From Streptomyces taklimakanensis (GTDB lineage: Bacteria > Actinomycetota > Actinomycetes > Streptomycetales > Streptomycetaceae), in contig NZ_WIXO01000001.1 in the NCBI RefSeq assembly GCF_009709575.1, forward strand, positions 1 to 64,000: a stretch of 64,000 nt of DNA, written 5' to 3'. The notes beneath the pieces were generated by a model, which was not told the DNA's origin, searched no databases, and worked only from the letters and a program-made list of their open reading frames with translations. The first letter of the stretch is position 1; every line of letters starts with the position of its first letter. A program made the position numbers and the translations under genes. Positions 45,914 to 56,145 of the stretch are shown here, piece by piece.

Positions 45914-46584
45914 CGCAGGGCGCCCGCCGTCCACGACACCGGCGGCAGTTCGATGTCGAGCAGGCCGTCGGCGAGTGCCGCGCTCGAGTTCGCGGCCGGG
46001 GTCGCCCGGTGCCGCTCGGCGAACGTGACCGCCTCGGCGATACCCGGGAAGCCGGGGCCGCGCACATCGATCGTGACCCGCGCGGCCTCGGCCAGGTCGC
46101 GGTTGACGAGGAACACCGCGGCCCGGCCCTCGTCGACGGTCGCGACGGCGTCGACGACGGATGCCTCGGCGTGGTCGTCCGCCGTCGTGGAACCGATCCG
46201 CCAGGGCTCGTCCGTCTCGTCGCCGACGCACCACATGCGCACGTCGTGCGGGTCCGGTGTGCCGTTGGCGATACGCGGGTCCGACAGTGTCGTGTCGGAC
46301 GGGTGGTCGGCGTACTCGAGCAGGTCCGGGGCGAGCAGGACACCTCGCGCGGCGACGTCGACCGCCGGCATCGACTCGGATCCGGTGAGCTTGAGCCACC
46401 TGGCGAACTCGTCGAGGCCGACCCGGTTCGGTTCGAGCGAGCGCCAGGCGAGGTCGCGGCGCACCGGGCGCTTCTCGCGCGGGCCGACCGAGTCCTCCCG
46501 ACGGACCCCGGAGCCGAAGGTGCGGCGTCGGACCGATGCGATGACGGCCTGCCGCCTGTCGAACTCGATGTGGGCGCGGGGCAA
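45910..46584 (-). pseudogene. GH51 alpha-L-arabinofuranosidase with two large in-frame deletions
   Basis: From TTG 46584 the frame reads LPRAHIEFDRRQAVIASVRR, the normal N-terminus, then jumps to REDSVGPREKRPVRRDLAWR, NRVGLDEFARWLKLTGSES and IANGTPDPHDVRMWCVGDE, where the normal Gly-Asn-Glu acid/base motif has become Gly-Asp-Glu. It then jumps to the C-terminal sandwich (VDEGRAAVFLVNRDLAEAAR, LPPVSWTAGALR). About 224 residues remain of roughly 500, and the nucleophile strand is missing, yet the frame is open throughout and the stop couples to CocE. The deletions leave no barrel, so arabinofuranosidase activity is not expected. Confidence 0.8.
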
Positions 46585-46705
46585 TGCGGCGGTCCTTTCC
46601 GAGGGGTGACACGGGGTGGCCGTGGGCCGTGAGCCGAGCGACGACGCCGGTCGGCGGCCTGCCCCCGCCGCAGCCGCGGCAGGGGCAGCAGCACAGGCAG
46701 CGGCA

Positions 46706-46732
46706 GGGGTAGGGGTAGGGGTAGGGGTAGGG
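46706..46732. repeat. GGGGTA tandem repeat (4.5 units), G-quadruplex-like
   Basis: Four perfect GGGGTA units plus GGG between the second permease gene and the GH51 remnant. Four or more G-runs separated by two bases can fold into a G-quadruplex; on the transcribed strand it could attenuate transcription past the importer genes. Confidence 0.75.
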
Positions 46733-46766
46733 CCAGGCGCGGAACGTTCCGATTCGGGCTCCGGTT

Positions 46767-47669
46767 TCAGCCCTTCACGGCGCCGGTGAGACCGCCGACG
46801 ATCCGCTTCTCGAAGACCGAGAAGAAGATCAGTGCGGGCAGCATGGCGAGCGAGGTGAAGGCGAGGACCTTCGCGGTGTCCGTGGAATACTGCGAGGAGA
46901 ACACCTGGACGCCGAGCGGCAGGGTGTGGTTCGCCTGCGAGTTGAGGATGTACAGGGGCAGGATGTAGTTGTTCCAGCTGCCGACGAACCCGAGGATGCC
47001 GACGGTGACCACACCGGGCAGCGACAGCGGGACCACCATGCGGAAGAAGAACCCGAGTCGGCTCGTGCCGTCGATCGCGGCGGCCTCCTCGATCTCGTTC
47101 GGAATGGCCCGCAGGAACGGCACCAGGATGATGACGGTCACCGGCAGGCCGAAGGCGATCTGCGGGATGATCACACCGAGCAGGTTGTCGACGAGGCCGA
47201 GGTCCTTGATGACGAGGTACAGCGGAGTGATCGCGACGACCATCGGGAACATCAGTCCCGCGGCGAACAGGGAGTACATCGCGCCCTTGAGCTTGAAGTC
47301 GTAGCGTGCGATCACGAAGCTCACCATCAGGCCGAGGACGACGATGCCGACGGTGCTCGCGATCGCGACGACGAGGGAGTTGGCGAACTGCCCCCAGAAC
47401 ATCGTCGACTTCAGGACGTCGAGGTAGTTGCCGACCACCCAGGGACTCGGAAGGGCGGCCGGTTCCGTGGTGATCTGCGCGTTGGTGCGGAACCCGCCGA
47501 GCACGATGAAGAGCACCGGTGCGACGCAGACGCCGACGAAGAGCAGTGCGACGAAGTAGGTGACGGGACTCCCCCACTTCTGTGGCCTGTCACGCTTGCC
47601 GCGGCGGCCGGCGGGCGGCTTCGGCCTCGTCGTGGAGGACATCCGGGAGGTGGCGGTCGTCGCACTCAT
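46767..47669 (-). CDS. Sugar ABC importer permease (MalG-type)
   Basis: From ATG 47669 a 300-residue membrane protein is encoded with six hydrophobic segments (YFVALLFVGVCVAPVLFIVL, IVVLGLMVSFVIARYDF, MYSLFAAGLMFPMVVAITPL) and the EAA loop EAAAIDGTSRLGFFFRMVVP that contacts the ATPase. Its start overlaps the stop of the first permease gene. No ATPase gene is nearby, which is normal in Streptomyces because MsiK serves many carbohydrate importers. The arrangement matches the xylobiose importer BxlEFG; the exact sugar is inference. Confidence 0.9.
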   Translation of the reverse strand: MSATTATSRMSSTTRPKPPAGRRGKRDRPQKWGSPVTYFVALLFVGVCVAPVLFIVLGGFRTNAQITTEPAALPSPWVVGNYLDVLKSTMFWGQFANSLVVAIASTVGIVVLGLMVSFVIARYDFKLKGAMYSLFAAGLMFPMVVAITPLYLVIKDLGLVDNLLGVIIPQIAFGLPVTVIILVPFLRAIPNEIEEAAAIDGTSRLGFFFRMVVPLSLPGVVTVGILGFVGSWNNYILPLYILNSQANHTLPLGVQVFSSQYSTDTAKVLAFTSLAMLPALIFFSVFEKRIVGGLTGAVKG

Positions 47670-48691
47670 CACACGGTCCCTTCGGTGACGGCGCCCCGGA
47701 GGTCGCGACGCAGGACGAAGCGCTGGTAGAGCAGCGCGACGACGAGCGAGATCAGGAACATCACGACCGCGACGGCGCTGCCGTAGCCGTAGTTGCCCGC
47801 GTTGCGGCCCTGGGCGAGCATGTGGATCGCCATGGTCGAGGTGCCCGCGGTGCCCGAGACGTACTGGCCCCAGATGATGTAGACGAGGTCGAACAACTGC
47901 AGCGAGCCGATGATCGACAGGAACGCCCAGATGCGGATCGTCGGTCCCAGCAGCGGCAGCGTGATGCGGCGCTGGATCTGCCAGTAGGAGGCGCCGTCGA
48001 TCTGCGCGGCCTCGAAGATCTCGTCGGGGATCGACTGCAGACCGGCGAGCATCAGGATCACCGCGAAGCCGATGTACTTCCACGTGATGATGGCCATCAG
48101 CGTCCAGATGGCCAGGTCCGGGTCGGCGATCCAGTCGGCCTCCAGGGAGCCCAGGCCGATGCGGTGCAGCAGGTCGTTGACGGCTCCGTTGCTCTGCAGC
48201 ATCAGGCTCCAGCCGGTGCCGACGATGACCTCGGAGACGATGTAGGGCACGAAGATCAGGACGCGGATGGTCGAACGGCCGCGGATCCTCTGGTTGAGCA
48301 GGAGTGCGAGGGCGATCGCCAGCGGGCCCTGGATGAGCAGTGAGAGCACCAGGATCAGGCCGTTGTGCCACAGGACGTCGTGGAAGGCGGGGTCGGTGAG
48401 GATCAGCCTGTAGTTGTTCAGGCCGACCCAGTCGGTGGGGTCCCCGTAGCCCTTCCACTGGTAGAAGCCGTAGTACGCGGCGAGCGCGACCGGGAAGATC
48501 ACGAACGCCAGGAACGTGATGATCGCCGGTGCGGACAGGGCCGCGATCTCCAGTCGCGTCCTGGTACGGCCCCGGCGGTGCGCAGCCGCCCGCGGCGGAG
48601 CCGGGGACGTGGCCGTGTCCGCGTCCCCGGCTCGAGGCGCGCCCTGCGGCCGACGGCCGGCGGCCGTGTCGGTGCCCAGGGTGTTGCTCAT
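47669..48691 (-). CDS. Sugar ABC importer permease (MalF-type)
   Basis: The 340-residue protein has a roughly 50-residue cytoplasmic N-terminus rich in Ala, Arg and Pro, then about six membrane segments (IITFLAFVIFPVALAAYYGF, LILVLSLLIQGPLAIALALL, VVMFLISLVVALLYQRFVL) and the EAA loop EAAQIDGASYWQIQRRITLP. It lies 9 bases downstream of the binding-protein gene. It pairs with the MalG-type permease to form the membrane channel. Confidence 0.9.
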   Translation of the reverse strand: MSNTLGTDTAAGRRPQGAPRAGDADTATSPAPPRAAAHRRGRTRTRLEIAALSAPAIITFLAFVIFPVALAAYYGFYQWKGYGDPTDWVGLNNYRLILTDPAFHDVLWHNGLILVLSLLIQGPLAIALALLLNQRIRGRSTIRVLIFVPYIVSEVIVGTGWSLMLQSNGAVNDLLHRIGLGSLEADWIADPDLAIWTLMAIITWKYIGFAVILMLAGLQSIPDEIFEAAQIDGASYWQIQRRITLPLLGPTIRIWAFLSIIGSLQLFDLVYIIWGQYVSGTAGTSTMAIHMLAQGRNAGNYGYGSAVAVVMFLISLVVALLYQRFVLRRDLRGAVTEGTV

Positions 48692-48700
48692 GTCGCTTAC

Positions 48701-49984
48701 TCAGCCCTTCTCGGCGGCGGCTTTGACGTCCTTGACGATGTCGGCGGCGGAGCCCTTGCCGGCCATCAGGTTCACGACGGCGATGTTCATGGCGTTGCCG
48801 ACGTTCTGGCCGTACACGGTGTCGAGGAACTGCATCGAGTAGGCGGCCTTGTTGAAGGCCCGCAGTGCCGAGATGTTGTAGGACTCGGTGACGACCCCCT
48901 GGGCGTCCTTGTTCACCGGGATCGTGTCGAAGGCCCCGGCGTAGGCCTCCTGCTGGTCCTTGGTCACGACGAACCGGAGGAAGTCCAGGGCCTCCTTCGG
49001 CGCGTTCTTGGACAGCGAGTACCCGCCGGCGCCGCCCATGATGGCGGTCGGGTCGCCCTGGCCGCCGGGGACGGCGGGGAAGGGGAACCAGCCCAGGTCG
49101 GGGAGCGGCTTCTTGTCCGGGGTCAGGTCGGCGATCACACCGGGGTTCCAGTTGCCCATGAGTTCCATGGCCGCCTTGTGGTTCGCGAGCATGCCCGCCG
49201 ACGACCCGGCGCCCTGCTGCGACGAGGCCGTCAGGAAGCCCTTCTGGAAGGGGTCGACCTCCAGGAGCGACTCCAGGTCCTCACCGGCCTTGATCCAGCA
49301 GGGGTCGTCGAACTCGAGCGACTTGGCGGCCTCCTGCATGACCTCCCGGCTGCACTCGCGCAGGGCGAAGTTGTAGTACCAGTGCGCGGCCGGCCAGGCG
49401 TCCTTGGCGCCGACCGCGATCGGCGCGACGTCGATCGCCTTCAGCTTCGCGACGGCGTCCTCGAGTTCGTCCATCGTCGTCGGCGGGGAGGCGATGCCGG
49501 CCTTCTCGAACAGGTCCTTGCTGTAGTAGATGCCCTCGGGCTGCGTGTCGAGCGGCATCGCGTAGACCTTGCCGTCGATCGAGACGCCCTCGAGGGCCGC
49601 ATCGCCCACATTGGCCCTGTCGGTGTCGGTCAGGTCCAGCGCCCGGATCTGACCGGCGTCGACCATGGCCTGCATCTTGCCGCCGCCGCGCTGCAGGAAG
49701 ATGTCGGGCGCGGAGTCGGAGTTGAGCGCGTTCTGCAGCTTGCCGTCGAGGTCCTCGTTCTGGACCGACTGGATCTCGATCGTGACGTCCGGATGCAGCG
49801 AGTGGTACTCCTCCGCGGCGCTCCTCCAGTACTCCGCGCCGCGCCCTTCCATCGCGTTCGTCCAGAGGGTCAGTGTGCCCTCACCGCCGGACGAACCGTC
49901 GCCGCCGCCGGCACAGCCGGTGGCGGCGAGTGCGATGCCCAAGCCGATCGCGGCAGCCGTCACGCTGCGGGTTTTCCTCATCAT
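48701..49984 (-). CDS. Sugar-binding lipoprotein of ABC importer
   Basis: From ATG 49984 (MMRKTRSVTAAAIGLGIALA) a 427-residue lipoprotein is encoded with lipobox AATGC and a Gly/Ser linker. The fold is a family 1 extracellular solute-binding protein (SAAEEYHSLHPDVTIEIQSV, SDSAPDIFLQRGGGKMQAMV, GWFPFPAVPGGQG). It captures oligosaccharides outside the membrane and hands them to the two permeases. AGGGAG precedes the start. The upstream region carries TTTTGCGCAAAA and an inverted CGAAAAC/GTTTTCG pair, so it is probably sugar-regulated. Confidence 0.92.
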   Translation of the reverse strand: MMRKTRSVTAAAIGLGIALAATGCAGGGDGSSGGEGTLTLWTNAMEGRGAEYWRSAAEEYHSLHPDVTIEIQSVQNEDLDGKLQNALNSDSAPDIFLQRGGGKMQAMVDAGQIRALDLTDTDRANVGDAALEGVSIDGKVYAMPLDTQPEGIYYSKDLFEKAGIASPPTTMDELEDAVAKLKAIDVAPIAVGAKDAWPAAHWYYNFALRECSREVMQEAAKSLEFDDPCWIKAGEDLESLLEVDPFQKGFLTASSQQGAGSSAGMLANHKAAMELMGNWNPGVIADLTPDKKPLPDLGWFPFPAVPGGQGDPTAIMGGAGGYSLSKNAPKEALDFLRFVVTKDQQEAYAGAFDTIPVNKDAQGVVTESYNISALRAFNKAAYSMQFLDTVYGQNVGNAMNIAVVNLMAGKGSAADIVKDVKAAAEKG

Positions 49985-50028
49985 CGTGGGAACTCCCTGA
50001 TCTGTTGTCAGTGATCCAACTGCTTTTG

Positions 50029-50112
50029 TTTTGCGCAAAATAATGGGCCGTCCGCGAAGCGGGAGCTAAGGTGTACAGTCGAAAACGAGCGAGAAGCAAC
50101 CAAGAGTTTTCG
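50029..50112. promoter_or_regulatory. Importer/GH39 divergent control region
   Basis: A perfect TTTTGCGCAAAA palindrome lies at 50029-50040, 45 bases upstream of the binding-protein start, and CGAAAAC/GTTTTCG arms at 50080-50086 and 50106-50112. Both lie between the divergent importer operon and the GH39 gene. The first resembles LacI operators; the second shares the GAAA/TTTC half-sites of the xlnA region. Confidence 0.6.
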
Positions 50113-50317
50113 CAAGTTGCCCAATCGTTACCGACGCAACCACCGTCGCAGGCAGTCACGAGTGGGGCGGTGACGACCGGAGACGGGCTCGGTCGCACCC
50201 GGCCGGGTCCCGACTTCCGAGCCCCGGTCCGAAAGGCCGACCTCCATGTCGAGAACCTCCGGTGGGCCCCGCCCAGCGTCGCCCCGCACCGCAGCGCAGC
50301 AAAGGAATCCCCACACC

Positions 50318-51865
50318 ATGCGGACCGTCGTTCCCCGGCAGCCGACAGCCCGGCTCTCCGACGCCTGGCGCCACTGCGTCGGCACGGGCCGGCTCGACCT
50401 CGCGCTGCGGCGCGACTACCAGGAGTCGCTCGACCTCGTTCAGAAGGAGATCGGTTTCCGGTACATCCGGGGACACGGCCTGCTCAGCGACGGGATGGGC
50501 ATCCATCGCCCCTACGACCACGCCGGCGAGCGGCGCGTACGCCACGCCTTCACGTACGTCGACCAAGTGGTGGACTCCTATCTGGAGATGGGCATCGCGC
50601 CCTTCCTCGAACTCGGCTTCATGCCGTCCGGGCTCGCCTCCGGCGACGACACCGTGTTCTGGTGGAAGGGCAACATCACTCCTCCCCGCGACGAGAGGGA
50701 GTGGGCGGACCTCGTCCGCGCCGTCATCGGGCACCTGGTCGACCGCTACGGCGTCGACCGGGTGCGCAGCTGGCCGATCGAGGTGTGGAACGAGCCCAAC
50801 CTGGCGCCGTTCTGGTCGGCGGACCAGGACGCCTACCACCGCCTCTACGAGGTGACCGCACTGGCCGTCAAGGAGGTCGACGCCGACCTCCAGGTCGGCG
50901 GCCCCTCGTTGGCACCGGGTTACGAGGACGAGTGGATCCGGCGCTTCGCCGAGTTCGTCGAGGCCCGCGACCTGCCGATCGACTTCGTGAGCCGCCACGC
51001 CTACTCCTCCGGCCCCGTCCAGCCCGTGCCGTTCGGCGCTCACCAGACGCTCATGCCCGCGTCGGCGCTGCTGGAGCAGTTCGGCGCCCCACGGCTGCAG
51101 TTGGCGGGCACCGGGCTCGCGGACCTGCCGGTCCACATCACCGAGTTCAACTCCTCGTACCGACCGGACAACCCGATCCACGACACCGCGTTTCACGCGG
51201 CGTACCTCGCACCGGTGCTGGTGAACGGGGGTGACATCGCGGACTCCTTCTCGTACTGGACGTTCAGCGACGTGTTCGAGGAGGTGGGCATCCCCACCGC
51301 GCCGTTCCACGGCGGCTTCGGCCTGCTGACACACCGCCAGATCAAGAAGCCCACCTACCACCTGTACGCGTTCATGGCCGAGATGGGCGAGCAGGTGCTC
51401 GCCCGAGGCGAGGACCACCTGGTGACACGACACGGTGACGGGCGCGTCACCGTGTTGGCCTGGGCACCGGCCGACCCGACCGGCGGCGAGCCCGTCGACG
51501 GCCATACCGTCCGGCTGTCCCTGCCCGTCGGCGCCCCGAACGCGCGGGGTTCCGCCTTCGCGCGCCGCCACTCCGTGAGCGAGGACGCCGGCAACGCCTG
51601 GGCCGCCTGGTGCGAGATGGGGCGGCCGCTCGCGCCCGACGACCGCCGGCTCGACGCCCTGCGCGAAGCCGGCGAACCCGCCCACTCGCATCGGAGCGTG
51701 CCCGTCACCGACGGGCGCGCCGATGTGGACCTCGTCCTGGGTCGCAACGAGGTGACGCTGCTGGAGCTCGTCCCGGTCGTCGACGAGACGCCGGAGTGGT
51801 GGAACGACAACCGGCTGTTCGGCCTCGGCACCGAGGACTCCGACACCTCCGTGAACCGGTCCTGA
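50318..51865 (+). CDS. GH39 beta-xylosidase
   Basis: From ATG 50318 (MRTVVPRQPTARLSDAWRHC; AAAGGA upstream) a 515-residue cytoplasmic enzyme is encoded. The (beta/alpha)8 barrel carries acid/base Glu159 (IEVWNEPNLAPFW) and nucleophile Glu276 (VHITEFNSSYRPD), with substrate residues in FRYIRGHGLLSD and YWTFSDVFEEVG. A C-terminal beta-sandwich follows (about 360-515). Length matches bacterial GH39 xylosidases. It hydrolyses xylobiose and xylo-oligosaccharides to xylose. It is divergent from the importer operon, so uptake and cleavage are likely co-regulated. Confidence 0.92.
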   Translation: MRTVVPRQPTARLSDAWRHCVGTGRLDLALRRDYQESLDLVQKEIGFRYIRGHGLLSDGMGIHRPYDHAGERRVRHAFTYVDQVVDSYLEMGIAPFLELGFMPSGLASGDDTVFWWKGNITPPRDEREWADLVRAVIGHLVDRYGVDRVRSWPIEVWNEPNLAPFWSADQDAYHRLYEVTALAVKEVDADLQVGGPSLAPGYEDEWIRRFAEFVEARDLPIDFVSRHAYSSGPVQPVPFGAHQTLMPASALLEQFGAPRLQLAGTGLADLPVHITEFNSSYRPDNPIHDTAFHAAYLAPVLVNGGDIADSFSYWTFSDVFEEVGIPTAPFHGGFGLLTHRQIKKPTYHLYAFMAEMGEQVLARGEDHLVTRHGDGRVTVLAWAPADPTGGEPVDGHTVRLSLPVGAPNARGSAFARRHSVSEDAGNAWAAWCEMGRPLAPDDRRLDALREAGEPAHSHRSVPVTDGRADVDLVLGRNEVTLLELVPVVDETPEWWNDNRLFGLGTEDSDTSVNRS

Positions 51866-52210
51866 AGGCTCCCCCGCCGGCCCCGGGTCTTCGGCGGCGG
51901 GCCGCTGCCGCTTGGGGCCGGTCGGGTCCGAAAGGGCCGCCCCTCCACCGGGCGGTCGCTTTCGGAAGCGTCCCGGCGGCTGCGTCGCCGCGGGACTCGG
52001 CTACGGCGCTCGGCCGGGGGACGCACCGTCCGACTCGGGTCCGGGGCCGGGCGCGCCGACGGACGGCGGCCCGTACCGCCGGGACGGAACCGACGGCCGG
52101 GGCGCTCGTGGCGGCGAGCCGGGAACCGGAGCACGGATCCGGCCGTGGCAGTCCCCCACCTCACCGCCTCCTCCCGACACGGCGAGCCGCCGGCAACGTG
52201 CGCCGACCGA
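51866..52210. other. Intergenic stretch without a recognised gene
   Basis: 345 bases between converging GH39 and GH10 genes. GC-rich, with frame shadows only. A terminator is expected; the sequence after the GH39 stop has GC-rich self-complementary runs (CCGGCCCCGGG, GGGCCGCTGCC) but no clean long stem. Confidence 0.5.
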
Positions 52211-53716
<1,506 letters not shown>

Positions 53717-53961
53717 TCAAGGCGAGGGTGGGCTCCGTCCGGCTCCTCCGCTGCCCCGGCCACCGCGGGCGCGCTGGATCGGTTGCGGAGGGGCCGGACG
53801 GAGCCGGTGCAGCGGTCGGGGCAACCATTCCTGCGCGGTGGCCTGCTCCTGGCGCGGTCCCGATTGCCGGACGACAGGATTGCCGGACGGCAGGAAGGTG
53901 GCCCGCCGTGGCGGGGGCTCCCGCGGAGCCGGTCCGATGCCGCTTCCGGGCCGTTTGCCGG

Positions 53962-55260
53962 TCAGGTGACGGTGCAGGCGGTGCCGTTGAGGGTGAAGGC
54001 GGTGGGCGTGGCGGTGTCGCCGGTGTGAGTGGCCTGGAAGCCGATGCCGACGGACGCGCCGGGGGCGATGGTGGCGTTGTGCGGGGTGTTCCCGGCCGTC
54101 ACCCGGCCGGACGCGGGTGCGTACTCGGCGTTCCAGCCGGAGGTGATGGTCTGGCCGCCGGGCAGGGTGAAGACCAGGGACCAGCCGTCGATCGGGGTGG
54201 TTCCGGTGTTGGTGATGGTGATGTTCGAGACCAGGCCGGTGTTCCACGCGGTGACGGTGTCGGTGACCTCGCAGGTCGACGTCCCGGGCGACGGGTCGGG
54301 GGGCGGGGTGGAGGTCCGGAACTGCGTGAAGAACTTCCACACCTCTTGCGGCAGCCAGGTCCGGGAGCCGCTGTCACCGGGGGCTCCGTCCTGCGGAGCG
54401 GCGATGTGCCCTTCGTCGAACGCGGCCCAGGCGACCGGATACCCTTCCGCGCACCCCGAGTAGGTGGTGACCCGGTGTGTCAGGCTGCCCCGCGCCGGCT
54501 CGGGCGGGTTCTGGGGGGTGCAGCCGTTGTTCCTGACGAACCTGTCCCGCATCGCCCGCCCGCCGGAGATGCCGAGCACGGTGTCCCGGACGCCGTGCAC
54601 TCCGAGGTAGGCGATGGGCTGGGTGCCGCCGCTGCACCCGCTGAGCTGTCCGCCGTTCTGGACCGCGACCGCGCGGAAGACCGTCGCCCGGGAACACGCC
54701 AGCGAGTAGGACATGGCGGCGCCGTAGCTGAATCCCAGCGCGAAGCGCTGCGTGGTGTCGATGCACAGCTCCGCGTCGATCAGCCTGATCATGTCGTCGA
54801 CGAAGGTGATGTCCTCGCCGCCGGTGTTGGCCCAACCGTTGTCGAGGCCCTGGGGCGCGACGAAGACGGTGCTGTTGTTCGCCAGCCGCTGGAGCCCGTA
54901 GTAGGCCCAAGTGCCCGCCTCCACGGTGCGGCCCGTGGCGACGTCGGTGGAGGTGCCGCCCAACCAGTGGAACCCGAAGACCAGCCGGTAGGGGTGGTTC
55001 CGGTCGTAGCCGTCCGGAACCCGCAGGATGAAGCTCCGGTTCTTGCCGCCGCTTTGGATCGTGTGGGTACCGCTCGTCAGGGTGGGAGCCTTGCCGCATC
55101 CGGCGGTGGCGGCCGTGGTGCCGGCAGTCGTGGCAGCCGGGCCGGAGGCCGTGCGCGGTGTGTTCGGGCCGTGGCCGCTGCCCAGTGCCGTGCCTCCCAT
55201 GGTCAGGGTGAGCAGCACCGCCACCACGGCGGGCCATAAGAGGGGTCTTGCTCTTGTCAT
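53962..55260 (-). CDS. Secreted CE1-type esterase (feruloyl/acetylxylan or PHB-depolymerase-like) with CBM2
   Basis: The 432-residue protein has a signal peptide (MTRARPLLWPAVVAVLLTLT) and an Ala/Thr-rich linker. The alpha/beta hydrolase (about 55-320) has RSFILRVPDGYDRNHPYRLV, nucleophile Ser178 in LGFSYGAAMSYSLAC and the His in WAAFDEGHIAAP. A Pro/Ser/Thr linker (TSTPPPDPSPGTST) leads to a C-terminal CBM2 (about 335-432, VTAWNTGLVSNITITNTGTT, WSLVFTLPGGQTITSGWNAE). This build fits feruloyl or acetylxylan esterases that strip ester groups from arabinoxylan and help the xylanases. PHB depolymerases share the fold; the genomic context favours xylan. Confidence 0.88.
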   Translation of the reverse strand: MTRARPLLWPAVVAVLLTLTMGGTALGSGHGPNTPRTASGPAATTAGTTAATAGCGKAPTLTSGTHTIQSGGKNRSFILRVPDGYDRNHPYRLVFGFHWLGGTSTDVATGRTVEAGTWAYYGLQRLANNSTVFVAPQGLDNGWANTGGEDITFVDDMIRLIDAELCIDTTQRFALGFSYGAAMSYSLACSRATVFRAVAVQNGGQLSGCSGGTQPIAYLGVHGVRDTVLGISGGRAMRDRFVRNNGCTPQNPPEPARGSLTHRVTTYSGCAEGYPVAWAAFDEGHIAAPQDGAPGDSGSRTWLPQEVWKFFTQFRTSTPPPDPSPGTSTCEVTDTVTAWNTGLVSNITITNTGTTPIDGWSLVFTLPGGQTITSGWNAEYAPASGRVTAGNTPHNATIAPGASVGIGFQATHTGDTATPTAFTLNGTACTVT

Positions 55261-56145
55261 CCTGTCACTCTCCTTGTGCCGGGGTGTGGTCTCCTGGGCG
55301 GACAGGAGTCAGAGGTGCGCGACGTATGAGGACGCGCTGCGCGGCCGGGCTGCCACCGGGGCACGCCCGGCCGCCGGCCGCTGCCGCCGGTGCGCCCGCG
55401 GCGGCTGCGACGAAGCGGAGGAGTGCCCGCCCGACCGCCTGGGCATCGGGGCTCCTGCCCCGATCGACGGCGAGGGCCGGCCTGAGCGGGGCGAAGAGAT
55501 GGCGCTTGCTTCTTCCCTGAGCAGCCTTGAGCAGCGACGACCGCACTTGTTCGCCATTTCGAACGCCATTCGCATCGCCGGGCATTCATGGACACCAGGG
55601 AGGCTTCCGGACATGTCAATGCCTTCCGGTTCCGGGGCTGCCCGCCGAACGGGCTTGTCCCGCTCTCGTGTTGCGCAGTGAGGCGCCGGTGGCCCGGCTG
55701 GAGGCGGAGGACCTGCACCGACTCGCCGGCACAGCAAACGGAGTGAAGCCGACGGCAGCCTGCTCTCTCGGTGATGCCGGGGAGGGTGAGAGCGGCCCCG
55801 ACAGAGCCGGAACGTGTCCGGTACCGCCGGATGGGGCGGGTCCGGCAAGCACGGCGGAGAGGAGCACACGAGGAACCGACGTCTCACGTTCCTCGACGAG
55901 CACCGGCACGAACCCGGAGGACCAGGGCCGGAGACGGCGCGTACGCAGGTCGTCCTTCCGGGCGGTCCGCCGACTTCCGGGTCGGCCCGCCGAAACCGGC
56001 CGGAAGACCGGGAGGTCGGGAGGAAGGTCTGCGGCGCACTCGCGGCGAGGCCCGCAGGGACACGGCCGGGCCCCTCCTCCCGCACCCGTTTCCCGGGATC
56101 ACCGGCCGTGGGACGGGGACGGACCGGACCACGGCGATCCCGGCG
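55261..56145. other. 885-bp intergenic stretch, no recognised gene
   Basis: Upstream of the esterase and downstream of the GH6 gene. Reading frames here are Arg/Pro/Gly-rich shadows. Around 55500-55620 composition is less GC-biased, as in a promoter region for the esterase, but I see no clear operator palindrome. Confidence 0.5.

Noticed and set aside
45910..47577. A 555-residue minus-strand frame running from the permease region into GH51
   Set aside because: Only its C-terminal part, from about 46584, is GH51; the rest is the permease in a wrong frame and the G-rich spacer.
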